A stretch of DNA of 64,000 nucleotides from Streptomyces pactum (GCF_002005225.1 NZ_CP019724.1:6279501-6343500); one strand, 5' to 3'; counted from the first letter of the stretch, positions 47,540 through 56,786 are shown. Notes: generated by a model not told the origin, from the sequence alone. Made by a program: numbers and translations.

Positions 47540-48129
47540 GCCGCGTCGGGCGCGTGGAGCGCACCACCAAGGAGACCTCGGTCCTCGTCGAGATCGACCT
47601 CGACGGCACCGGCAAGACCGACATCGCCACCGGTGTCGGCTTCTACGACCACATGCTCGACCAGCTCGGCCGGCACGGTCTGTTCGACCTGACCGTGAAG
47701 ACCGACGGCGACCTGCACATCGACTCCCACCACACCATCGAGGACACCGCCCTCGCGCTGGGCGCCGCCTTCAAGCAGGCCCTCGGCGACAAGGTGGGCA
47801 TCTACCGCTTCGGCAACTGCACGGTCCCGCTGGACGAGTCCCTCGCCCAGGTCACCGTCGACCTGTCCGGCCGCCCCTACCTCGTGCACACCGAGCCCGA
47901 GAAGATGGCGCCGATGATCGGCGAGTACGACACGACGATGACCCGGCACATCCTGGAATCCTTCGTCGCCCAGGCACAGGTCGCACTGCACGTGCACGTG
48001 CCGTACGGGCGCAACGCGCACCACATCGTGGAGTGCCAGTTCAAGGCGCTGGCCCGGGCCCTGCGCTACGCCTCGGAGCGCGACCCGCGCGCGGCCGGCA
48101 TCCTGCCTTCCACGAAGGGCGCGCTGTAA
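47536..48129 (+). CDS. hisB: HisB, imidazoleglycerol-phosphate dehydratase
   Basis: Manganese dehydratase (197 aa), single-function as in actinomycetes, without the phosphatase domain of the enterobacterial fusion. Metal-binding repeats are visible as [16 protein letters not shown] and N-A-H-H-I-V-E. ATG 47536 overlaps the hisC stop. No separate histidinol-phosphatase gene is seen in this window. Confidence 0.97.
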   Translation: MSRVGRVERTTKETSVLVEIDLDGTGKTDIATGVGFYDHMLDQLGRHGLFDLTVKTDGDLHIDSHHTIEDTALALGAAFKQALGDKVGIYRFGNCTVPLDESLAQVTVDLSGRPYLVHTEPEKMAPMIGEYDTTMTRHILESFVAQAQVALHVHVPYGRNAHHIVECQFKALARALRYASERDPRAAGILPSTKGAL

Positions 48130-48132
48130 CCC

Positions 48133-48297
48133 ATGAACGGTACGTCCACCGCACTGATCGTCGTCGGCCTGTTCTTCGTCGGCGGCATCATCTCCTTCGC
48201 CAAGCAGCAGATGCCCAAGGGCCTGATCGTGCTGCTCTCCATCGGCGCCGCGATGTGCCTGTTCGCAGGCGTCCTGAGGCTGGAGGTCTGGAATTGA
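48133..48297 (+). CDS. Small membrane protein inside the his operon (54 aa)
   Basis: ATG 48133, three bases after the hisB stop, encodes 54 aa. Two hydrophobic segments (about 5-21 and 31-50) are separated by a short basic loop, F-A-K-Q-Q-M-P-K. Its TGA overlaps the hisH TTG (TTGA), so hisH translation would be coupled to it. I know of similar small proteins at this position in Streptomyces, with no known function. The tight packing and codon use argue that it is real. Confidence 0.85.
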   Translation: MNGTSTALIVVGLFFVGGIISFAKQQMPKGLIVLLSIGAAMCLFAGVLRLEVWN

Positions 48298-48932
48298 CCG
48301 GCAAGCGGGTCGTCGTCTTCGACTACGGCTTCGGCAACGTCCGTTCCGCCGAGCGCGCACTCGCGCGCGCGGGGGCGGACGTCGAGATCACCCGTGACTT
48401 CGACAAGGCCATGAACGCCGACGGGCTGCTGGTCCCGGGCGTCGGCGCCTTCGCCGCCTGCATGCAGGGTCTGCGGGCCGCGCGCGGCGACTGGGTCGTC
48501 GACCGCAGGCTGTCCGGCGGGCGCCCGGTGATGGGCATCTGCGTCGGCATGCAGATCCTGTTCGCGCGCGGCGTCGAGCACGACGTGGAGGCCGAGGGCC
48601 TGGACGAGTGGCCCGGCACCGTCGGACCGCTCCAGGCCGACGTCGTGCCCCACATGGGCTGGAACACGGTCGAGGCACCGGCCGGCTCTCAGCTCTTCGC
48701 CGGCCTGGACGCGGACGCCCGCTTCTACTTCGTGCACTCCTACGCCGTCCACGAGTGGACCCAGGAGTCGCACAACCCGCTGATCGCCGCCCCCAAGGTC
48801 ACCTGGTCCACGCACGGCAAGCCCTTCGTCGCGGCCGTGGAGAACGGCGCCCTGTGGGCCACGCAGTTCCACCCCGAGAAGTCCGGCGACGCCGGAGCCC
48901 AGCTCCTCACCAACTGGATCGAGACCCTGTAG
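48294..48932 (+). CDS. hisH: HisH, imidazoleglycerol-phosphate synthase glutaminase subunit
   Basis: Class I glutamine amidotransferase that feeds ammonia to HisF. The triad is C83 (G-I-C-V-G-M-Q), H193 and E195 (F-H-P-E-K-S-G). It starts at TTG 48294, with GGAGG about 8 bases upstream, overlapping the small membrane gene. This gives 212 aa and the proper N-terminus [12 protein letters not shown]. Confidence 0.95.
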   Translation: MTGKRVVVFDYGFGNVRSAERALARAGADVEITRDFDKAMNADGLLVPGVGAFAACMQGLRAARGDWVVDRRLSGGRPVMGICVGMQILFARGVEHDVEAEGLDEWPGTVGPLQADVVPHMGWNTVEAPAGSQLFAGLDADARFYFVHSYAVHEWTQESHNPLIAAPKVTWSTHGKPFVAAVENGALWATQFHPEKSGDAGAQLLTNWIETL

Positions 48933-48934
48933 AG

Positions 48935-49660
48935 ATGAGCAAGCTCGAACTCCTCCCCGCCGTCGACGTCCGTGACGGCCAGGCCGTCCGCCTCGTGCAC
49001 GGCGAGTCCGGCACCGAGACCTCCTACGGCTCCCCGCTGGAGGCCGCCCTCGCCTGGCAGCGGTCGGGCGCCGAGTGGCTGCACCTGGTCGACCTGGACG
49101 CCGCGTTCGGCACCGGGGACAACCGCGAGCTGATCGCCGAGGTCGCGAAGGCCATGGACATCAAGGTGGAGCTGTCCGGCGGCATCCGCGACGACGACAC
49201 CCTCGCCGCCGCGCTCGCCACCGGCTGTACGCGCGTGAACCTCGGCACGGCCGCCCTGGAGACCCCCGACTGGGTCGCCAAGGTCATCGCCGAGCACGGC
49301 GACAAGATCGCGGTCGGCCTGGACGTACGGGGCACCACGCTCCGGGGCCGCGGCTGGACCCGCGACGGCGGCGACCTCTACGAGACGCTGGACCGCCTCG
49401 ACAAGGAGGGCTGCGCCCGGTACGTCGTCACCGACATCGCCAAGGACGGCACCCTCCAGGGCCCCAACCTCGAGCTCCTGAAGAACGTCTGCGCGGCGAC
49501 CGACCGCCCGGTCGTGGCGTCCGGCGGCGTGTCGTCCCTGGACGACCTGCGCGCGATCGCCGGTCTCGTCCCGGCCGGTGTCGAGGGGGCCATCGTCGGG
49601 AAGGCCCTGTACGCGAAGGCGTTCACCCTGGAAGAAGCCTTGGAGGCTGTGTCGCCATGA
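48935..49660 (+). CDS. priA: PriA, bifunctional HisA/TrpF phosphoribosyl isomerase
   Basis: TIM-barrel isomerase (241 aa). The acid/base residue D11 lies in A-V-D-V-R-D-G. D130 and the second catalytic aspartate region T-D-I-A-K-D-G-T are in place. The R139-G-W141 loop corresponds to the arginine and tryptophan that let actinobacterial PriA accept both ProFAR and PRA. PriA was first described in S. coelicolor. No separate trpF is in the window, consistent with dual function. It starts 2 bases after hisH and overlaps ridA. Confidence 0.93.
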   Translation: MSKLELLPAVDVRDGQAVRLVHGESGTETSYGSPLEAALAWQRSGAEWLHLVDLDAAFGTGDNRELIAEVAKAMDIKVELSGGIRDDDTLAAALATGCTRVNLGTAALETPDWVAKVIAEHGDKIAVGLDVRGTTLRGRGWTRDGGDLYETLDRLDKEGCARYVVTDIAKDGTLQGPNLELLKNVCAATDRPVVASGGVSSLDDLRAIAGLVPAGVEGAIVGKALYAKAFTLEEALEAVSP

Positions 49661-50052
49661 CATCCGAAGCCGTACGGCGCGTGCAGAGCGGAAGTCCCTG
49701 GGAAGAGTCCTTCGGTTTCGCACGGGCCGTGGCGGCGGGTGATCAAGTCATCGTGGCGGGCACGACCGCCTTCAAGGGCGACCTGCTCTACGGCGACGGC
49801 GACCCGTACGAACAGACCAAGGTGGCCTTCGCCACCGCGGTCGAGGCGATCGGCGAGTTCGGGCTGGGCATCGAGTCCGTGATCCGGACCCGTGTGTATC
49901 TGGCACATTCGCGGGACGTCGACGAGGTGGGCCGCGCCCACAAGGAGCTGTTCGACTCCGTACGCCCGGTCACGACCCTGCTGGTCGTGGAGGGATTCAT
50001 GGACTCGCGAGTCCTGGTGTCGGTGGAGCTCGAAGCATTCAGAGGACAGTAA
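49657..50052 (+). CDS. ridA: RidA/YjgF family enamine/imine deaminase
   Basis: A 131-aa RidA-like protein that would quench reactive 2-aminoacrylate-type intermediates. The arginine in I-R-T-R-V-Y-L and the C-terminal V-S-V-E-L-E-A-F segment are typical. It overlaps priA by four bases and lies between priA and hisF, so it is co-expressed with the his genes. It belongs to a diverged RidA subgroup; the exact substrate is uncertain. Confidence 0.88.
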   Translation: MTSEAVRRVQSGSPWEESFGFARAVAAGDQVIVAGTTAFKGDLLYGDGDPYEQTKVAFATAVEAIGEFGLGIESVIRTRVYLAHSRDVDEVGRAHKELFDSVRPVTTLLVVEGFMDSRVLVSVELEAFRGQ

Positions 50053-50077
50053 GAGGCATCGAAGGAGCCGTGGATTC

Positions 50078-50833
50078 ATGACCCTGGCGGTCCGAGTCAT
50101 CCCCTGCCTGGACGTGGACGACGGCCGGGTCGTCAAGGGCGTCAACTTCCAGAACCTGCGCGACGCGGGCGACCCCGTCGAGATGGCCAAGGTGTACGAC
50201 GCCGAGGGCGCCGACGAGCTGACGTTCCTGGACATCACCGCCTCGTCGGGCGACCGCGAGACGACGTACGACGTCGTGCGCCGCACCGCCGAGCAGGTGT
50301 TCATCCCGCTGACCGTCGGCGGCGGCGTGCGCACCGCCGACGACGTCGACAAGCTGCTGCGGGCCGGAGCGGACAAGGTGGGCGTGAACACGGCCGCCAT
50401 CGCCCGCCCCGACCTGATCCGCGAGATCGCCGAGCGCTTCGGCCGCCAGGTGCTGGTCCTGTCGGTCGACGCCCGCCGCACCGACGCGGGCACCTTCGAG
50501 GTGACCACCCACGGCGGCCGGCGCGGTACCGGCATCGACGCGGTGGAGTGGGCGCACCGCGCCGCCGAGCTGGGCGCGGGGGAGATCCTGCTGAACTCGA
50601 TGGACGCGGACGGCACCAAGGACGGCTACGACCTGGAGATGATCGCGGCGGTCCGGGGGCACGTGTCCGTCCCGGTCATCGCCTCCGGCGGCGCGGGCCG
50701 CCTCGCCGACTTCCCGCCGGCCGTCGAGGCGGGCGCGGACGCGGTGCTGGCGGCGTCCGTCTTCCACTTCGGTGATCTGCGGATCGGTCAGGTGAAGGAG
50801 ACGCTGCGGGGGGCGGGACACCCCGTCAGGTGA
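50078..50833 (+). CDS. hisF: HisF, imidazoleglycerol-phosphate synthase cyclase subunit
   Basis: TIM-barrel cyclase partner of HisH. The catalytic aspartates are D12 (P-C-L-D-V-D-D-G) and D131 (V-L-S-V-D-A-R-R). Phosphate loops G-G-G-V-R and S-G-G-A-G are present. The 251-aa length is normal. GAAGGAG upstream of ATG 50078 serves as ribosome site. It is the last his gene of this run. Confidence 0.97.
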   Translation: MTLAVRVIPCLDVDDGRVVKGVNFQNLRDAGDPVEMAKVYDAEGADELTFLDITASSGDRETTYDVVRRTAEQVFIPLTVGGGVRTADDVDKLLRAGADKVGVNTAAIARPDLIREIAERFGRQVLVLSVDARRTDAGTFEVTTHGGRRGTGIDAVEWAHRAAELGAGEILLNSMDADGTKDGYDLEMIAAVRGHVSVPVIASGGAGRLADFPPAVEAGADAVLAASVFHFGDLRIGQVKETLRGAGHPVR

Positions 50834-50846
50834 GGCCCGGGCAATG

Positions 50847-50890
50847 CGAAATGAAAGTTGCGCAATGAATATTGCGCAACTTTCATTTCG
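50847..50890. promoter_or_regulatory. Perfect 20-bp-arm palindrome between hisF and the ArsR regulator
   Basis: The left arm (50847-50866) and right arm (50871-50890) are exact reverse complements around a GAAT loop. Each contains the self-complementary core TTGCGCAA. It ends 17 bases before the regulator start and just before TAACCT (50891-50896), a -10-like box. It is AT-rich, unlike the local terminators, so an autoregulatory operator is more likely. It may also stop transcription from hisF. Confidence 0.8.
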
Positions 50891-50907
50891 TAACCTACCG
50901 TGAGGGC

Positions 50908-51495
50908 GTGGCGAGCCGGGAGAACCACTCCATCACTGATCTGGGCACCCTCAAAGCGCTGGCGCACCCCCTGCGCATGCAGCTCTACCGCAGGCTGTGC
51001 GTGGCGCGCACGGCGACCGCCTCGCAGCTCGCCCAACAGGTCGACGAGGCCGTCTCCCTGGTCAGCTACCACCTTCGCCAACTGGCCGAACACGGACTGG
51101 TCGAAGAGGCCGAGCCGCAGAGCGCGGACGGCCGGGAGCGCTGGTGGCGGCCCGCCTCGCAAACGGTGAGCATCCGCGACGAGAACTTCCGCGACGCCCC
51201 CGAGCGGGTCGCCGCCCACCTCGCGGCCACCCGGCTCTTCCACGAGCAGCGCGCCGGCATGTACCGGCGCTACCTCGACGAACGCCCCGCCTGGGGGCCC
51301 GAGTGGAACTCCGCCGCCCCCGACAACGAGTCCCTGCTGCGGCTGACCCCCGCCGAACTGGCCGAACTGGGCGCGGAACTGCTCGCCCTGGCGCAGAAGT
51401 ACGACGAGAAGGGCCGTGCGGCCGAAGCCGCCGGCGACACCGAAGGACGCGAGAACGTGGCGCTGCACGTGTACGGGTTCCCGTTCCGTGTCTGA
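50908..51495 (+). CDS. ArsR-family winged-helix transcriptional regulator
   Basis: A 195-aa regulator. The winged helix is at about 12-85, with L-A-H-P-L-R-M-Q-L-Y, S-Q-L-A-Q-Q-V-D-E and S-L-V-S-Y-H-L-R-Q-L as recognition helix. The C-terminal half is a helical domain without clustered metal-binding cysteines, so the ligand is probably not arsenic or zinc. GTG 50908 is preferred; upstream codons of the frame lie in the palindrome. It overlaps the downstream exporter by 8 bases, making a typical regulator-efflux pair. Confidence 0.9.
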   Translation: MASRENHSITDLGTLKALAHPLRMQLYRRLCVARTATASQLAQQVDEAVSLVSYHLRQLAEHGLVEEAEPQSADGRERWWRPASQTVSIRDENFRDAPERVAAHLAATRLFHEQRAGMYRRYLDERPAWGPEWNSAAPDNESLLRLTPAELAELGAELLALAQKYDEKGRAAEAAGDTEGRENVALHVYGFPFRV

Positions 51496-52789
51496 GGGGA
51501 GCGCGTCCGCGCCGGACACGGTCATACCCCGGACCGCCACCGCCACCGCCACCGCCACCACCGCCGCTGTGCCCGCCCACCGCGACGGCAACGTCCTGCG
51601 CTGGGTCGCCGCCTACACCGCCTCCATGGTCGGTGACACGGTCTTCTTCCTCGCGCTGTCCTGGGCCGCCGTGCAGAACGGCACCCCCGCGCAGGCCGGC
51701 CTCGTCACGGCCGTCAGCGCGGTGCCGCGCGCGCTGCTCATGCTGGGCGGCGGCGTGGTCGCCGACCGGCTGGGGCCCAGGAAGGTCGTCATCGGCAGTG
51801 ACGCCGTACGGTGCGCGGCCGTGCTCACCGTCGCCGCGCTGCTCTTCGCCACCGACCCCGGACTCTGGCTCCTCGCCCTGCTCGCGGTCGTCTTCGGCAC
51901 CGTCGACGCCCTCTTCCTGCCCGCCGTCGGGGCGCTCCCCGCCCGCATCACCGCCAAGGACCAGCTCGCCCGCGTCCAGGGCATGCGCGGCCTCGCCGTG
52001 CGCTTCGCCGCCGTCGTGGGCGCTCCGCTGGGCGGGCTCGGCGTGGCGGTGGGCGGCGCGGCGGCCGCCTTCGCGTTCGCGGGACTGCTGATCGCCGTGT
52101 CGGTGCCGCTGCTGATCTCCGTACGGATGCGCGAGCTGCCACCCGACGACGCGACCGCCCCGGCCGCCGCGCCGGACACCACCGCGTGGCGGGACCTGGT
52201 GGGCGGGCTGCGCTACATCCGCCGGCACCGTGTCCTCGGCCCGCTGATGGTCGCCATCGCCCTCGGCGACCTCGGCTTCGTCGGCCCCCTCAACGTCGGC
52301 CTGACCCTGCTCGCGGACGAACGCGGCTGGGGCGCCTCCGGGATGGGCTGGGTGCTCGCGGGATTCGGCACGGGGGCGGGCGTCGCCGCCCTGCTGCTGA
52401 CCGTGCGCGGGCGCCTGCCGCGCGCCGGGTGTGTCGCCGCCGGTGCCATCATCCCCGGCGCGGCCGCGATCGGGACCCTGGCACAGGCCCCCGGACTTCC
52501 GGCGGCCGTGGGTGTCGCGGTGATCATCGGGCTGCTCACGGGGCTCAGCGGCGCCATGTGCGGGGCCCTGTTGCAGACCCAGTCCGAACCCGCATACCTG
52601 GGGCGCGTCACCGCGGTCGGCGGAATCGTCAGCCTGGGCATCGCACCGCTGAGCATGCCGCTGTCCGCCGCCGCCATCGGCGTCTGGGGCACCGGCCCGG
52701 TCTTCGCCGTCAGCGGCGCGGTCTGCGCGCTCGGCGGGGTGGTCGCCCTGTGCGCGCCGGGCGTACGGCGGGCCGAACTGCCGAAGTAG
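51488..52789 (+). CDS. MFS transporter (efflux type)
   Basis: A 433-aa major facilitator with about 12 hydrophobic segments. The loop motif [13 protein letters not shown] is motif A of drug exporters. An Ala/Thr-rich N-terminus (about 1-35) is encoded by an ACCGCC-type repeat. GTG 51488 overlaps the regulator stop. The inducer and substrate are unknown. Confidence 0.9.
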   Translation: MSEGSASAPDTVIPRTATATATATTAAVPAHRDGNVLRWVAAYTASMVGDTVFFLALSWAAVQNGTPAQAGLVTAVSAVPRALLMLGGGVVADRLGPRKVVIGSDAVRCAAVLTVAALLFATDPGLWLLALLAVVFGTVDALFLPAVGALPARITAKDQLARVQGMRGLAVRFAAVVGAPLGGLGVAVGGAAAAFAFAGLLIAVSVPLLISVRMRELPPDDATAPAAAPDTTAWRDLVGGLRYIRRHRVLGPLMVAIALGDLGFVGPLNVGLTLLADERGWGASGMGWVLAGFGTGAGVAALLLTVRGRLPRAGCVAAGAIIPGAAAIGTLAQAPGLPAAVGVAVIIGLLTGLSGAMCGALLQTQSEPAYLGRVTAVGGIVSLGIAPLSMPLSAAAIGVWGTGPVFAVSGAVCALGGVVALCAPGVRRAELPK

Positions 52790-52826
52790 CGGCCCGGCCC
52801 CCGCCCGCCGCCCCTCGCCCTCGGAG

Positions 52827-52907
52827 CCGGGCTGCGCGGATTCCGGGCTGCGCGATCCCCGTGCTGCGCGACTTGCGGGCTACTCGTTCCCCGAGCTGCT
52901 CAGATCC
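52827..52907 (-). repeat. 16-bp tandem array spanning the stop of the TIGR03085 gene
   Basis: Five degenerate units CCGGGCTGCGCGATCC (starts 52827, 52843, 52859, 52875, 52891, + strand view). The last contains the stop codon (TCA at 52900-52902) of the - strand gene. Unit length is 16 (17 for the last). Confidence 0.8.
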
Positions 52908-53535
52908 CCAGTTGCCTGGTCTCGTGCAGCTTCGAGATCGCGTCCTTCTCGCCCTCCAGCTCCACCTTCGCGGCACTCTGCCGGCCGTAAGCGAACAGCA
53001 GCAGCTCCGACGGTTCGCCGGTCGCCGTCACCACCGGCGTACCCCGGTGGGCGACCGCCGTCTGGCCGTTCGGGCGGCGCAGCACCAGGCCCGTCGGGAC
53101 GCCCCGGCCCATCAGGCGGGCGGCGCGCTCCAGGCGCGACCACAGGGCGTCCTGGAAGACCGGGTCCAGCTCGCGCGGCGACCAGTCCGGCTGGGCACGG
53201 CGCACGTCCTCGGTGTGGACGTAGAACTCCACCGTGTTCGCCGCCTCGTCGACCTGCTTGAGCTGGAACGGCGAGAACCGCGGCGGGCCGGTGCGGATGA
53301 GCTGGAGCAGCTCCTCGTACGGTTTGGCGCCGTACTCCTCCATCACCCGGTCGAGCCGGGACGCGAGCTGCTTGATCAGGGTGCCCCCGGCGGCGTCCGG
53401 CCGGCGCTCGCGCACCACCACGTGCGCGGCGAGGTCGCGGGTCCGCCAGCCTTCGCACAGGGTCGGGGCGTCCGGACCCGCCGTCTCCAACAGGTCGGCG
53501 AGCAGAAGTCGTTCACGCTTGGCGAAAGTCGACAT
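52900..53535 (-). CDS. TIGR03085 family protein (DinB/maleylpyruvate-isomerase superfamily)
   Basis: A 211-aa actinobacterial protein. The N-terminal four-helix region has [20 protein letters not shown], and H-T-E-D-V-R-R-A occurs midway. The histidines would form the metal site typical of mycothiol-dependent and DinB-like proteins. Whether it uses mycothiol is unknown. ATG 53535; divergent from hisI. Confidence 0.85.
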   Translation of the reverse strand: MSTFAKRERLLLADLLETAGPDAPTLCEGWRTRDLAAHVVVRERRPDAAGGTLIKQLASRLDRVMEEYGAKPYEELLQLIRTGPPRFSPFQLKQVDEAANTVEFYVHTEDVRRAQPDWSPRELDPVFQDALWSRLERAARLMGRGVPTGLVLRRPNGQTAVAHRGTPVVTATGEPSELLLFAYGRQSAAKVELEGEKDAISKLHETRQLGI

Positions 53536-53604
53536 GCGGTCAGCCTACGGCGGCCGGCCGGGTCCGCCCAATGGACAGGCCCGTGGCGTGTCCGTCCCGC
53601 GCGG

Positions 53605-53610
53605 CACAAT
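53605..53610 (+). promoter_or_regulatory. Possible leaderless -10 box for hisI
   Basis: CACAAT ends 6 bases before ATG 53617, and no ribosome site is visible. Confidence 0.4.
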
Positions 53611-53616
53611 GGGCGC

Positions 53617-54027
53617 ATGACCAGCAGCTCCCCCCGGCGCCCCAGCCCGCTCCCCCCGGAGATCGCCGACCGCCTCAAGCGCAGCGCCGACGGCCTCCTG
53701 CCCGCCATCGCCCAGCAGTACGACACCGGGGAGGTGCTGATGCTCGGCTGGATGGACGACGAGGCGCTGCACCGCACGCTGACGACCGGACGCTGCACCT
53801 ACTGGTCGCGCAGCCGTCGGGAGTACTGGGTCAAGGGCGACACCTCCGGACACTTCCAGTGGGTGAAGTCCGTCGCCCTGGACTGCGACGCCGACACCGT
53901 CCTGGTCAAGGTCGACCAGGTCGGCGCCGCCTGCCACACCGGGGCGCGCACCTGCTTCGACGCCGACGTGCTCCTCGCGGACGGCGTCGACGGCGCGGTC
54001 TCCGGCACACCCGGCGCGGATCAGTAG
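53617..54027 (+). CDS. hisI: HisI, phosphoribosyl-AMP cyclohydrolase
   Basis: A 136-aa zinc- and magnesium-dependent hydrolase opening the purine ring of PR-AMP. Metal ligands are D89, D91 and D93 (D-C-D-A-D), and the zinc cysteines C106 and C113 lie in [10 protein letters not shown]. It lacks the HisE pyrophosphatase domain found in some fusions. It lies away from the main his operon, 10 bases before trpE. Confidence 0.95.
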   Translation: MTSSSPRRPSPLPPEIADRLKRSADGLLPAIAQQYDTGEVLMLGWMDDEALHRTLTTGRCTYWSRSRREYWVKGDTSGHFQWVKSVALDCDADTVLVKVDQVGAACHTGARTCFDADVLLADGVDGAVSGTPGADQ

Positions 54028-54030
54028 GGT
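54025..54030 (+). promoter_or_regulatory. Possible leaderless -10 box for trpE inside the hisI stop
   Basis: TAGGGT begins on the hisI stop codon and ends 7 bases before the trpE ATG at 54038. This would allow trpE its own leaderless transcript besides hisI readthrough. Confidence 0.4.
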
Positions 54031-54037
54031 CTGCCGA

Positions 54038-55555
54038 ATGGACGACATGGACGTCATGGACCTCGAGACCTTCCGCAAGCTGGCCGCCGACCGCCGGGTG
54101 ATCCCGGTCAGCCGCAAGCTCCTCGCCGACGGCGACACCCCGGTCGCGCTGTACCGCAAGCTGGCCGCCGAACGCCCCGGCACCTTCCTGCTGGAGTCCG
54201 CGGAGAACGGCCGCACGGCGTTCCAATGGTCCCGGTACTCCTTCGTCGGCGTCCGCAGTGCCGCCACCCTCACCGAGCGGGACGGACAGGCCCACTGGCA
54301 GGGCACCCCGCCCGTCGGCGTCCCCACCGACGGCGACCCGCTGGCCGCCCTGCGCGCCACCGTCGAGGCCCTGCACACCCCGCGCGACCTCGCCCACGAC
54401 CTGGGCCTGCCACCCTTCACCGGCGGCATGGTCGGCTACCTCGGCTACGACATCGTGCGCCGCCTGGAGAAGGTCGGCCCGGGGGAGCGCGACGACCTGC
54501 GACTGCCCGAGCTGACCATGCTGCTCACCAGCGACCTGGCCGTCATGGACCACTGGGAGGGGTCGGTCCTGCTGATCGCCAACGCGATCAACCACAACGA
54601 CCTGGAGACGGGCGTCGACGAGGCCTACGCCGACGCGATCGCCCGCCTGGACGCGATGGAGGCCGACCTCGCGCGCGCGGTGGCCCAGCCCCCGGCCGCG
54701 CTGCCGCCCTCCGAGCTGCCCGAGTACACCGCGCTGTGGGGCGGCCCCGACTTCCAGGAGGCCGTCGAGGACATCAAGGAGCGCATCCGCGCGGGCGAGG
54801 CCTTCCAGGTCGTGCCCTCCCAGCGCTTCGAGACGCCCTGCACCGCGAGCGCGCTGGACGTCTACCGGGTACTGAGGGCCACCAACCCGTCCCCGTACAT
54901 GTACCTGCTGCGCCTCGACGGCTTCGACGTCGTCGGATCGTCTCCCGAGGCGCTGGTCAAGGTCGAGGACGGGCGGGCCATGGTCCACCCCATCGCCGGC
55001 ACCCGGCCCCGCGGCGCCACCCCGCAGGAGGACCAGGCCCTCGCCGACGAGCTGCTCGCCGACCCCAAGGAGCGCGCCGAGCACCTCATGCTCGTCGACC
55101 TCGGCCGCAACGACCTGGGGCGGGTCTGCGAACCCGGCTCGGTCGAGGTCGTCGACTTCATGTCCGTCGAGCGGTACTCGCACGTCATGCACATCGTCTC
55201 GACGGTCACCGGACGGGTGGCCCCGGGGCGGACCGCCTTCGACGTCCTCACCGCCTGCTTCCCGGCCGGCACGCTCTCCGGCGCGCCCAAGCCGCGCGCC
55301 CTGCAGATCATCGACGAACTCGAACCGTCCCGGCGCGGCCTGTACGGCGGCTGCGTCGGCTACCTCGACTTCGCGGGCGACTCCGACACCGCCATCGCCA
55401 TCCGCACGGCGCTGCTGCGCGACGGCACGGCCTACGTCCAGGCCGGCGCCGGGGTCGTCGCCGACTCGGACCCGGTCGCCGAGGACACCGAGTGCCGCAA
55501 CAAGGCGGCGGCGGTGCTGCGTGCGGTGCACACGGCCAACCGGCTGGGGCGGTAG
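54038..55555 (+). CDS. trpE: TrpE, anthranilate synthase component I
   Basis: Chorismate-using enzyme of tryptophan synthesis (505 aa). The feedback motif L51-L-E-S54 is present near the N-terminus. The chorismate-binding domain has [14 protein letters not shown] and the C-terminal [10 protein letters not shown]. It is the stand-alone type, not fused to TrpG, and no trpG or trpD is in the window. ATG 54038 or 54047 could start; the first fits the -10 spacing. The stop lies in the first unit of a 22-bp array. No attenuator-like leader peptide is seen. Confidence 0.96.
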   Translation: MDDMDVMDLETFRKLAADRRVIPVSRKLLADGDTPVALYRKLAAERPGTFLLESAENGRTAFQWSRYSFVGVRSAATLTERDGQAHWQGTPPVGVPTDGDPLAALRATVEALHTPRDLAHDLGLPPFTGGMVGYLGYDIVRRLEKVGPGERDDLRLPELTMLLTSDLAVMDHWEGSVLLIANAINHNDLETGVDEAYADAIARLDAMEADLARAVAQPPAALPPSELPEYTALWGGPDFQEAVEDIKERIRAGEAFQVVPSQRFETPCTASALDVYRVLRATNPSPYMYLLRLDGFDVVGSSPEALVKVEDGRAMVHPIAGTRPRGATPQEDQALADELLADPKERAEHLMLVDLGRNDLGRVCEPGSVEVVDFMSVERYSHVMHIVSTVTGRVAPGRTAFDVLTACFPAGTLSGAPKPRALQIIDELEPSRRGLYGGCVGYLDFAGDSDTAIAIRTALLRDGTAYVQAGAGVVADSDPVAEDTECRNKAAAVLRAVHTANRLGR

Positions 55556-55652
55556 GGCGATCCCGCCGGGGCGGTAGGGCGATCCGGCCGGGGCGGTAGG
55601 GCGGTCAGGCCGGGGCGGTAGGGCGACCCGGCCGAGGCGATGGGGCGATTCT
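55543..55652 (+). repeat. 22-bp tandem array spanning the trpE stop codon
   Basis: Five units on the pattern GCCGGGGCGGTAGGGCGATC (starts 55543, 55565, 55587, 55609, 55631). TAG recurs in units 1-4 at 55553, 55575, 55597 and 55619, covering all three frames. The fifth unit has lost it. Confidence 0.92.
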
Positions 55653-55701
55653 CACGCCGGCCGATCCGAACCCCGGGTGACGGTTCGCCCGGGGTTCGGG
55701 T

Positions 55702-55707
55702 GATAGT
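55702..55707 (+). promoter_or_regulatory. Possible leaderless -10 box for the Trp-associated membrane protein
   Basis: GATAGT ends 7 bases before GTG 55715; a GTGGAG lies too close to act well as a ribosome site. Confidence 0.35.
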
Positions 55708-55714
55708 GGAGTAC

Positions 55715-56347
55715 GTGACAGCCGTTCCTCACCCCCGTACCCCAGCCGCAGGACCCGCCCGGGCCGGCCGCCGGAGCCTCGCCGCCGCCCTGCTGTGCGG
55801 CGCGCTCGGCGCGGCCGTCGTCCTGCTCGCCACCCGGCAGGAGTGGGCGGAGGGCACCGCGACCGTGGCCGGCGGCGCGTTCCCGCTGACCGCCAAGGGC
55901 AGCGACGTCACGGGCGTACCCGCGGCGCTCGCCATAGTGGGCCTCGCCGCGCTCGTCGCCGTCTTCGCCGTCCGGCGCGCCGGCCGGTTCGCCGTCGCCG
56001 CCCTGCTCGCGCTGAGCGGCGCGGGCACCGTCGCCGCGGCCCTGGCCGGCGCCTCCGACAGCTCCGCGCTGGACGACCAGGCCGCGAAGGCCGCCGGCGA
56101 CACCTCGGCCACCGTGGAGGCCCTCTCCCACACCGCCTGGCCGTACGTCGCCGCCGTGGGCGGCGGCCTGCTCCTGCTGGCCGGGCTGCTCGCCCTGCGC
56201 TACGGCCGCCTGTGGCCCGCGATGTCCGGCCGCTACGAGCGCGACGGCACCCCGCGCCCGCGCCGCAAACCCCAGACCGTCGATCCGGACCGCCCCGAGG
56301 ACCTCTGGAAGGCCCTCGACCGCGGTGAGGACCCGACCGGCGCCTGA
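55715..56347 (+). CDS. Trp biosynthesis-associated membrane protein (TIGR02234 family)
   Basis: A 210-aa protein with four hydrophobic segments (about 22-40, 70-86, 93-115 and 144-163). A charged cytoplasmic tail contains R-P-E-D-L-W-K-A-L-D-R-G-E-D-P-T, typical of the family that accompanies trp genes in actinobacteria. Its function is unknown. GTG 55715 is preferred over an upstream ATG at 55640, which lies in the repeat array. The end GACCGGCGCCT is duplicated with one change across the stop. Confidence 0.87.
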   Translation: MTAVPHPRTPAAGPARAGRRSLAAALLCGALGAAVVLLATRQEWAEGTATVAGGAFPLTAKGSDVTGVPAALAIVGLAALVAVFAVRRAGRFAVAALLALSGAGTVAAALAGASDSSALDDQAAKAAGDTSATVEALSHTAWPYVAAVGGGLLLLAGLLALRYGRLWPAMSGRYERDGTPRPRRKPQTVDPDRPEDLWKALDRGEDPTGA

Positions 56348-56356
56348 CCGGCGGCT
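56335..56356 (+). repeat. 11-bp duplication across the TIGR02234 stop
   Basis: GACCGGCGCCT (56335-56345) and GACCGGCGGCT (56346-56356); the stop TGA straddles the junction. Confidence 0.6.
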
Positions 56357-56517
56357 GCCCGCGGGCCCGCGGGCACCCGTCGACGCGACACGCGCACGAC
56401 GGGCCTCCGGCCGCCCCCGCGCGCGGGAAGCACCCCGACTCACGGCGTGTGTGCCCGTGCGGGACAATGGGCACGAGCGTCCTGCTCAGACACGTACACA
56501 GCAACGAGGAGCAAGCA

Positions 56518-56769
56518 ATGGCGGGCAGCAGCCACGGTCACACCCCGGCCGCCTGGACGGGTGTCATCATCGCCTTCATCGGTTTCTGCATCGCGGGCGT
56601 GTTCATGGTGGCGGCCCAGCCGGTGGGCTTCTGGGCCGGCATGGTGGTCGTGCTCCTCGGCGGTGCCGTGGGCGGCATCATGCGCATGATGGGCCTTGGC
56701 CAGCCGAAGCAGAACCACCCCGTGCACCAGGTCGCCGGCGAGCGCGAGCCGGCCGGCGCCAAGGGCTGA
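56518..56769 (+). CDS. HGxxPAAW family small membrane protein
   Basis: An 83-aa protein whose N-terminus H-G-H-T-P-A-A-W matches the family name. Two hydrophobic segments follow (about 15-36 and 41-56), then a hydrophilic tail ending G-A-K-G. ATG 56518 has GAGGAG 7 bases upstream. The family is found beside trp genes in Streptomyces, function unknown. A GACAAT box at 56463-56468 may be its -10, giving a ~50-base leader. Confidence 0.85.
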   Translation: MAGSSHGHTPAAWTGVIIAFIGFCIAGVFMVAAQPVGFWAGMVVVLLGGAVGGIMRMMGLGQPKQNHPVHQVAGEREPAGAKG

Positions 56770-56786
56770 CCGGCGCCAAGGGCTGA
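56753..56786 (+). repeat. Perfect 17-bp duplication across the HGxxPAAW stop
   Basis: CCGGCGCCAAGGGCTGA at 56753-56769 and again at 56770-56786, both containing TGA but in different frames. Confidence 0.9.

Noticed and set aside
54028..54037. Trp attenuator leader before trpE
   Set aside because: Only 10 bases separate hisI and trpE; there is no room for a leader peptide and no tryptophan codon run.
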